Below, piece by piece: positions 1-5,885 of a stretch of 12,973 nucleotides of DNA; within the stretch, counting starts at the first letter, position 1; each line of letters starts with the position of its first letter. Source of the DNA: Desulfobacterales bacterium (lineage in GTDB: Bacteria > Desulfobacterota > Desulfobacteria > Desulfobacterales > C00003106); contig JAUVFC010000020.1 in NCBI GenBank assembly GCA_030594505.1, positions 1 through 12,973 on the forward strand, given 5' to 3'. Both the position numbers and the translations under genes were made by a program. Below the pieces are notes generated by a model that was not told where the DNA came from, made no database searches, and worked only from the letters and a program-made list of their open reading frames with translations.

Positions 1-266
1 ATTTTCACCGGAATCTGCTCAGAGGCGGAATTCACATGTATCCAGGGGACTCAAAGGATTCTTCGAGGCATCATGGAAAGCTGATGCTTACGTGCGAGGC
101 TAATCCTCTTGCCTTTATTGTCGAACAAGCCGGAGGATATGCAAGCACTGGTTCCGAACGGATTCTTGATGTTCAGCCTCAACATCTTCACCAGAGGGTG
201 CCGGTCTTTATTGGCAGCGCCGCAGACGTACGGTTAGCCGAAGAAATTGTCCAGGGTAAGCGTTAG
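1..266 (+). CDS. fbp: Class I fructose-1,6-bisphosphatase, C-terminal fragment (5' end outside window)
   Basis: Fructose-1,6-bisphosphatase hydrolyses fructose-1,6-bisphosphate to fructose-6-phosphate in gluconeogenesis, in the cytosol. Only the last 87 residues are visible; the frame is open from base 3 and ends at TAG 264-266. The recognisable class I C-terminal blocks come in order: GGIHMYPGD, KLMLTCEANPLAFIVEQAGG, ERILDVQP, LHQRVPVFIGS. The Glu of CEANP matches the family's conserved metal/substrate-site Glu (YECNP in most members). The usual KLRLLYE is KLMLTCE here, so the conserved Arg is Met, a modest oddity. An internal ATG at 36 is not the real start, because homology runs upstream of it to the window edge. 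The NuoE gene begins 31 bases downstream on the same strand with no terminator visible between them, so the two may be co-transcribed. Confidence 0.9.
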   Translation, partial: FHRNLLRGGIHMYPGDSKDSSRHHGKLMLTCEANPLAFIVEQAGGYASTGSERILDVQPQHLHQRVPVFIGSAADVRLAEEIVQGKR

Positions 267-297
267 AAAATCATTAAGTAAAGGATGTTAAACTGAT

Positions 298-774
298 ATG
301 CTTGATCGGAGGTTGAATAAGATTCTCTCGGTTTTTGAAGGGGAAAAGGGCGATTTAATCTCCATCTTGCAAAGGGTTCAGGAAGAGTTCGGGTTCCTAC
401 CAGAGGACGCCTTAGCTGCGATTGCGGAATTTTTGAAGTTGCCACCGAGCCAGGTGTTTAGCGTGGCAACATTCTATGACTATTTCCATTTAACTCGTCG
501 TGGTGATCATCTCATATGTGTATGCCAGGGGACCGCTTGCCATGTACGCGGCGCCCGCGACATTCTGGAAATGGCTGAAAAAACCCTTGGTATCAAATCG
601 GGCCAGACAACGCCCGATTTCAAATACAGTCTTGACAGACTGGCATGCGTCGGGTCATGTGCTTTGGCTCCGGTTGTCCTGGTGGGCGACGACGTTCATT
701 CAAAAATGACAATGAAAAAACTCAAGGACGTACTCACCACAAACCGTGATAACAAAGAAAGTGAGACAGGTTGA
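298..774 (+). CDS. nuoE: NuoE-like [2Fe-2S] thioredoxin-fold subunit of NAD-linked formate dehydrogenase
   Basis: This 158-residue protein is the 24-kDa/NuoE (HndA/HydC) type. It carries a [2Fe-2S] cluster and partners the FMN/NADH subunit in NADH-linked complexes. The N-terminal helical part (about 1-60) holds the family signature around FGFLPEDAL and VFSVATFYDYF. The thioredoxin-like half has C76-x4-C81 (CQGTACHVRG) and C117-x3-C121 (CVGSCALAP), the expected four cluster ligands. Length is normal for the family. ATG 298 has an AAGGA about 12 bases upstream. The stop lies only 3 bases before the GTG of the NuoF gene, so the two are likely translationally coupled. With a formate dehydrogenase catalytic subunit rather than complex I genes next door, the role is in an NAD-dependent formate dehydrogenase; in other operons the same pair serves [FeFe]-hydrogenases. 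No signal peptide or membrane segment is seen, so it is cytosolic. Confidence 0.93.
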   Translation: MLDRRLNKILSVFEGEKGDLISILQRVQEEFGFLPEDALAAIAEFLKLPPSQVFSVATFYDYFHLTRRGDHLICVCQGTACHVRGARDILEMAEKTLGIKSGQTTPDFKYSLDRLACVGSCALAPVVLVGDDVHSKMTMKKLKDVLTTNRDNKESETG

Positions 775-777
775 AGT

Positions 778-2697
778 GTGCGTATGAAGAAACCGGCCCC
801 GAGAGAATCCTCCAAAAGCTTCAAAATAGATAGCCCGGAATCGTTACAGCTCTTCAAAAAATCTATAGTCGCTGGTGAGTCCGCAACAGGAAAGGAAGTA
901 GTCATCTGTTGTGGAAGCGGTTGTATGTCGTCTGGAAGCGAACATGTCAGAGAAGCCTTTGTTAGCGAAAGCAAACAGCAGGGGCTGGAAGACGAGGTAA
1001 CGATCAAGAGATCAGGTTGTAGAGGATTGTGCGTAAGAGGGCCAATTGTAGTTGTGGACCCGGACGATATATTCTACCAGTATGTTACAAAAGAGGATGT
1101 CCCTGAGATAATCTCTGAGACACTGCTTGAGAACCGGGTCGTTGAAAAGCTACTGGACGAAGACCCTGCCACCGGTAAAAAATACCTTCATGAGGATGAT
1201 ATCCCCTTTTACAAGAAACAGAAAAGAGTTGTGCTCAAAAATTGTGGGCGTATAGATCCCACAAGCATTGAAGATTACATAAAAGTGGATGGCTTCCAGG
1301 CAGTTGCCAAAGTCGTCTCGCGGATGACCCCTGAAGAAGTTATCGAAGATATCAAACTTAGCGGCCTGAGGGGACGAGGAGGCGCCGGGTTCCCAACCGG
1401 GATCAAATGGGAAACAGCAGGCAATGCCCCCGGGGAAGAAAAGTATATTATTTGCAACGGCGATGAGGGTGATCCAGGGGCTTTTATGGACAGAAGCGTA
1501 ATGGAGGGCGACCCCTTCAGTGTGTTGGAAGGGATGATGATCGCCGGTTATGCCGTGGGAGCCTCTCGAGGGATTATATATGTGCGTGCGGAATATCCGC
1601 TGGCTGTTCATCATTTGTCCACGGCCATTGCTCAGTGTGCTGATTTGGGACTTCTTGGTCGTGATGTAATGGGAAGCGGGTTTGACTTCGAAATTAAGAT
1701 CGTAAAGGGCGCCGGCGCATTTGTGTGTGGGGAGGAAACAGCGCTTATAGCCTCAGTCGAAGGAAGGAGCGGGCAACCAAGGCCGAAACCTCCTTTCCCT
1801 GCCATACAAGGATTATGGGGTAAGCCTACTATTATAAATAACGTGGAGACCCTGGTAAATGTTTCCAGGATAATGCTTAATGGGGCAGAGTGGTATTCGA
1901 AGATAGGGACGGAGACTAATAAGGGAACCAAGATATTTTCACTTGTGGGAACGGTCCGGAATGTGGGCCTTGTAGAAGTGGAGATGGGTACGACACTTCG
2001 CGAAATCATTTATGACGTGGGCGGGGGAATCCCGGGAGGGAAGCGGTTCAAGGCGGTCCAGACCGGCGGACCTTCAGGTGGATGTATACCTGAGGAACTC
2101 CTGGATTTACCGGTGGAGTATGAGACCCTGGCCAATGTAGGATCGATCATGGGTTCCGGGGGCATGCTGGTTATGGACGAAAGTACGTGCATCGTTAATA
2201 TCGCTCGTTACTTTCTCGATTTTGCTCAGCATGAATCGTGCGGCCAATGTGTTCCGTGCAGACTCGGCACAAAACAGATGTTTAAAATTTTAAAGGACAT
2301 TACAAAAGGGGAGGGGAACCCGCAAGACATAAATACCTTATTCTATTTGGCAGAAGCTGTTAAGGCGGGCTCCATATGCGGACTGGGAATGACCGTTCCG
2401 AATCCTGTCCTTTCCACCATCAAGTACTTTCGCGACGAGTATAGAGAACACATCCACGAAAAGCGCTGTAGGGCTCTTGTATGCAGATCCCTTATTTCCT
2501 ATCATATCAAGGAGTACAAATGTAAGGCGTGTCTGAAATGCCTACAGGCGTGTCCGGTTGATGCCATCATAGGTGCGAAGTGGCAGGTTCACGAGATCGA
2601 CCAGACAAAATGTGTCAAATGCGGGACTTGTATGGAGGTGTGCCCGTCACGGTTCAGTGCCGTGGAATGTGTTTCGGGCCAAGTGATTGAAGATTGA
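778..2697 (+). CDS. nuoF: NuoF-like FMN/NADH-binding subunit with N-terminal [2Fe-2S] and C-terminal 2x[4Fe-4S] domains
   Basis: This 639-residue protein (HydB/HndC layout) exchanges electrons between NAD(H) and the FeS chain. Residues about 40-105 form a thioredoxin-like [2Fe-2S] domain (C45, C49, C81, C85). The NuoF core follows: GLRGRGGAGFPTGIKW (196-211) and NGDEGDPGAF (227-236), which bind FMN/NADH, then GAGAFVCGEETAL (311-323). An SLBB-like region comes next, then the N3-type [4Fe-4S] ligands C488, C491, C494 and C534 (ESCGQCVPCRLGT and SICGLG). The C-terminus is a two-cluster ferredoxin: C582/C585/C588/C592 and C612/C615/C618/C622, each ending CP. Complex I NuoF lacks the two terminal additions; NADH-linked bifurcating hydrogenase and formate dehydrogenase subunits have them. 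The start is ambiguous: GTG 778 has an AGG about 7 bases upstream, while ATG 784 is two codons in. The protein is soluble. It probably docks with the NuoE-like protein and the FdhA encoded downstream. Confidence 0.94.
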   Translation: MRMKKPAPRESSKSFKIDSPESLQLFKKSIVAGESATGKEVVICCGSGCMSSGSEHVREAFVSESKQQGLEDEVTIKRSGCRGLCVRGPIVVVDPDDIFYQYVTKEDVPEIISETLLENRVVEKLLDEDPATGKKYLHEDDIPFYKKQKRVVLKNCGRIDPTSIEDYIKVDGFQAVAKVVSRMTPEEVIEDIKLSGLRGRGGAGFPTGIKWETAGNAPGEEKYIICNGDEGDPGAFMDRSVMEGDPFSVLEGMMIAGYAVGASRGIIYVRAEYPLAVHHLSTAIAQCADLGLLGRDVMGSGFDFEIKIVKGAGAFVCGEETALIASVEGRSGQPRPKPPFPAIQGLWGKPTIINNVETLVNVSRIMLNGAEWYSKIGTETNKGTKIFSLVGTVRNVGLVEVEMGTTLREIIYDVGGGIPGGKRFKAVQTGGPSGGCIPEELLDLPVEYETLANVGSIMGSGGMLVMDESTCIVNIARYFLDFAQHESCGQCVPCRLGTKQMFKILKDITKGEGNPQDINTLFYLAEAVKAGSICGLGMTVPNPVLSTIKYFRDEYREHIHEKRCRALVCRSLISYHIKEYKCKACLKCLQACPVDAIIGAKWQVHEIDQTKCVKCGTCMEVCPSRFSAVECVSGQVIED

Positions 2698-2712
2698 AGA
2701 TTGAAGACTGAT
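2685..2712 (+). repeat. Short tandem repeat of GATTGAA across the nuoF stop codon
   Basis: Three exact head-to-tail copies of GATTGAA (2685-2705) are followed by a degenerate fourth copy, GACTGAT (2706-2712). The first two copies cover the last codons and TGA stop (2695-2697) of the NuoF-like gene. One repeat unit is 7 bases, so gain or loss of a unit would shift the frame and alter the extreme C-terminus. No function is evident; slippage is the simplest origin. Confidence 0.6.
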
Positions 2713-2763
2713 GATCTGTTTTTCCAACTAATAAGAATATTGTATTCTGGGGATTAATGACCA

Positions 2764-5574
2764 ATGACTAAGCATGTTCCTTTGACCATAAACGGAGTTG
2801 AAGTAAGGGCGCCTGAAGGTACAACCATACTTACAGCGGCCCAAGACGCGGGTATTTATATTCCCACCCTGTGTCATTGCCCTGATGTCAGCTCCCAGGG
2901 GGTTTGCCGCTTATGTTTGGTGAAGATTGAAAAGCGAAGGAGGCTTGAACCGTCGTGTCGCACCCTTGTTGAAGAAGGGATGGTAGTTGTCACAGACGAC
3001 GCTGAAATTGAACAGTTGCGTCAGGTAATCCTCGAATTGATATTAAGTGATCATGACTTCAATTGCCTGCTTTGTCCCAAGAGCGGAAACTGTCGCCTCC
3101 AGGAACTGGTAACCCACATAGACTATAATGAGCGACGCTTCAATCGCTTCGAGCACGTGGCCAAAGAACTCCCCATTGACACCAGCAACCCATTTTTTAA
3201 TTTCAATCCTAACAAATGCATTCATTGCACCATATGCGTCCGAACATGCAACGAAATTTCCGGTACTCACGCGATTGACATGGCTCATCGCGGCTATGAC
3301 CTTAAAGTCAGTACTTTCGCTAATAAGCCGCTTAAGGAGTCGGTGTGTGTGTCATGCGGGGAATGTGTTGAACGTTGTCCGGTGGGAGCCTTGACACCCA
3401 AGAAAGTCGAGCATCCCACGAGGGAAGTAAAGACCACGTGTACGCATTGTGGTGTGGGATGCGGACTCTATCTGGGAATTCGTGGGGGGGCAATCATAAG
3501 GGCGAGAGGTGATCGCGAAAACCCTGTTAACCAGGGGAATCTTTGTGTTCGAGGTCGCTATGGCCATGAATTCGTAGACTGCCACGAGAGGCTTTCCTTC
3601 CCCCTCGTACGTGCATACGATGAATATGCTCAAGCATCCTCTATCGTTGATGAAGTAACAGAGAAGGGCAAACCGGTAACGGCGCCCCTTGTAAAACGAG
3701 AAGGAAAATTTGTAGAGATCACCTGGGACCAGGCCATCAAATATGTGGCCAGCACTCTATCTCATTACAAAGGGGACCAGTTTTCCGCCATTTCCTCGGC
3801 CAAGTGCACTAACGAAGAGAACTACCTTTTTCAAAAGTTCGTCAGAGTGGTCATGGGAACGAACAATATTGACCACTGCGCGCGTCTCTGACACTCTCCC
3901 ACGGTGGCCGGTCTGGCCGCCAGTTTCGGTAGCGGCGCTATGACGAACTCCATTAACGAGATCGGAAAGGCCGCGTGCATTTTTGCCATAGGCACCAATA
4001 CGACCGCGAATCATCCTATTATCGGCAGACAGATTGACAGGGCTCTTAGAAACGGAACAAAACTTATCGTGGCAGATCCTCGGCAGATACCGCTCTGCCG
4101 GAAGGCACACATTTGGCTCAGACTCCAGCCCGGGACTGACGTGGCGCTCCTCAAGGGGATGATGAGGGTTATCCTCGATGAGAAACTTTTTGATACCTCG
4201 TTTGTCAAAGAACGATGCGAAGACTTTGAGGCTTTTGAAACATCGATTATGGAGTATGATCTCGCAACTGCTGCTGAAATCAGTGGCGTGACCGCGAAAG
4301 AGATAGCCGAAGCAGCCAGGATGTATGCCTCAACTTCACCCGCAACCATCCTTTATACCATGGGTATTACTCAGCACTCGCATGGAACAGATAACGTTCG
4401 GTCTGTGGCCAACCTGGCGCTTGTAACGGGGAATATCGGCAAGCCTTCAACCGGCGTAAATCCCCTAAGAGGACAGAATAACGTTCAGGGGGCCTGCGAC
4501 ATGGGGGCGCTTCCCAACGTGTACCCGGGGTATCAAAAGGTGGATGATAAGGAGGTTCGGGAGAAATTTGAGAAGGCATGGGGTTGCGACCTTAACCCAT
4601 CGCCAGGTGTGACACTGACCGAGATTTTTGAAGCGGCTCATGCGGGCAAGGTAAAAGCGCTTTATTTAATGGGCGAGAACCCCATGGTTACAGACCCTGA
4701 CAGCAAATTCATAGAAAAGGCTATTTCGCGTCTGGAGCTTTTTGTGGTGCAGGACCTCTTCCTTACAGATACGGCCCGATTAGCGGATGTGGTGCTTCCG
4801 GCCGCCAGTTTTGCTGAAAAGGACGGAACGTTTACCAACACGGAACGACGGGTACAGCGGGTTCGGCAAGCGATAGAGCCGGTGGAAAATGCACGTCCCG
4901 ACTGGATGATTATTTGTGATGTCGCTCGGAATATGGATGCCAAAGGTTTTGATTTTGACAGTCCCGATCAAATTATGGAAGAAATACGCAGCCTGACCCC
5001 GAGTTATGGCGGCATCAAGTATGAACGCCTCAAAAAGTCAGGCCTCCAATGGCCCTGCCCGTTTCCAATCCATCCCGGAACGCCGTATCTTTACAGTGAC
5101 CGTTTCAACACACCGAGTGGCCGCGCTCAACTTGCGCCCGTTGAGTACAGACCTTCGGCTGAGACCGCGAGCAATGAGTATCCTTTCATCCTTACAACCA
5201 GGCGGAGCATCTTTCATTATCACTCTGTGTTGTCGCGCAAGGTGCCGGGTCTAAACGCGTTGCGGGGCGAGGAGCATGTGGAGATAAATCCGGCTGATGC
5301 CGCTTCTCTCGAGATCAAAGACGGCGAAGTCGTTATAGTTGCATCCAAAAGGGGGAGTGTAAAAGCCAAAATAAAGATAACAGGAGTTGTTACGCCAGGT
5401 GTTGTTTCTATGACTTTTCATTACGGGGAGACCAGAACGAACATATTGACCAGCACGGCGCTGGATCCGATCGCCAAGATACCGGAATTTAAAGTGTGTG
5501 CGGTTAAAATCGAACGGAAGGAGTCCGCTTATATTAGTAAAGATTACCTGAGATGGGGTACCGGGGGAAAATGA
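2764..5574 (+). CDS. fdhA: Formate dehydrogenase catalytic subunit, selenoprotein (TGA 3889-3891 read as Sec376)
   Basis: This Mo/W-bis-MGD enzyme interconverts formate and CO2. With the TGA at 3889-3891 read as selenocysteine, the protein has 936 residues. Domains in order are: [2Fe-2S] ferredoxin (C37, C48, C51, C65); His-Cys [4Fe-4S] as in NuoG and [FeFe]-hydrogenase (H97, C101, C104, C110); two [4Fe-4S] (C152/155/158/162 and C195/198/201/205); and the catalytic part from about 223, with its own [4Fe-4S] (C226, C229, C233, C261). The active site reads DHCARL-U376-H377-SPTVAGL. E. coli FdhF has Sec140-His141 in the same setting, and its Arg333 corresponds to R569 in NPLRGQNNVQGACDMG. The downstream paralogue has Cys at the Sec position, and the frame is the same on both sides of the TGA. 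Unusually, R263 replaces the Lys normally found in CVKG. ATG 2764 follows TGGGGA (2748-2753). NuoE/NuoF-like genes upstream make this the catalytic part of an NAD-linked complex. No Tat signal is seen, so it is cytosolic. Confidence 0.95.
3889..3924 (+). promoter_or_regulatory. Sec-encoding UGA and bacterial SECIS hairpin inside fdhA
   Basis: The TGA (3889-3891) is followed by a hairpin in the position expected for a bacterial SECIS, which binds the elongation factor SelB and directs Sec-tRNA insertion. The arms 3903-3909 and 3915-3921 form seven pairs, with one U-G wobble (3905-3919), and close a five-base GGUCU loop (3910-3914). Counted from the U of UGA, U17 (3905), G23 (3911) and U24 (3912) match the bulged U17 and loop G23/U24 described as key in E. 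coli fdhF. Codon register is identical too: both loops lie over the Gly-Leu codons of VAGL. In the Cys paralogue the same segment (about 8379-8396) cannot form this stem. Confidence 0.9.
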
Positions 5575-5632
5575 TAGGGTGTTAGCGCAAATCCCGAGCC
5601 CATTGAAGAACGTGATTTTTCGAATGTCCTAT

Positions 5633-5702
5633 CCTTCGGCCTGTGCGTAGCCTACCATCTGAGTTGCTACCTGTTTCTGCAAGAAGTAGCCGAACCTGAA
5701 GG
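5633..5702 (+). other. Possible structured RNA element with alternative pairings, in the fdhA/second-FDH gap
   Basis: The 311-base gap 5575-5885 has no convincing gene. Within it TTCGGC (5635-5640) can pair with GCCGAA (5689-5694), and CCTTC (5633-5637) with GAAGG (5698-5702). Inside, GCTAC (5666-5670) is complementary both to GTAGC at 5647-5651 and to GTAGC at 5686-5690, so two hairpins would exclude each other. That topology resembles an attenuator or riboswitch leader, but arms of this length also arise by chance. I do not recognise a known riboswitch class, and no convincing promoter is apparent in the gap. Confidence 0.3.
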
Positions 5703-5769
5703 CGTAATGCACTCTTTACATTGACTCATTTCTCATACGACTCAACCACGATTGACTGGCGAGCACTGG

Positions 5770-5801
5770 ATCGGTCCTCGGAAAACGACCGGTGGCTTTT
5801 T
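5770..5801 (+). terminator. Possible intrinsic terminator downstream of fdhA
   Basis: Arms ATCGGTC (5770-5776) and GACCGGT (5787-5793) form seven pairs including one T-G wobble, with a 10-base loop. GGC and then five T (5797-5801) follow. It lies about 195 bases after the fdhA stop and before the second formate dehydrogenase gene. The three-base spacer before the T-run and the long loop weaken it. It could be a partial terminator or attenuator separating the two units. Confidence 0.45.
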
Positions 5802-5805
5802 AAAT

Positions 5806-5843
5806 GCCGGATCAGCTCCTGAGGCGTCGGCGGAGGGGTTTTT
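5806..5843 (+). terminator. Second terminator-like or pseudoknot-like structure before the FDH fusion gene
   Basis: GCCG (5806-5809) can pair with CGGC (5828-5831). CTCC (5816-5819), inside that loop, can pair with GGAG (5832-5835), directly next to the first stem. This is the geometry of an H-type pseudoknot or of two competing hairpins. GGG and five T (5839-5843) follow, so the CTCC/GGAG form would look like a weak terminator about 40 bases before the start codon. Stems are only four pairs each, so support is weak. Confidence 0.3.
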
Positions 5844-5885
5844 GCTTTTCAACTTCAAAAAGAGACGTCTTTATGAGATCCTGCA

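Noticed and set aside
1150..1614. 154-codon minus-strand open frame inside nuoF
   Set aside because: It is antisense to strongly conserved NuoF motifs and has no domain of its own.
3889..3903. Nonsense mutation or pseudogene: FdhA broken by TGA into two genes
   Set aside because: The stop is exactly at the Sec/Cys position, the frame is unbroken, a SECIS hairpin follows and both halves are fully conserved.
5575..5885. tRNA or tRNA-Sec gene in the gap next to the selenoprotein gene
   Set aside because: No acceptor-stem pair with a T-arm GTTC-like motif and correct spacing could be found.
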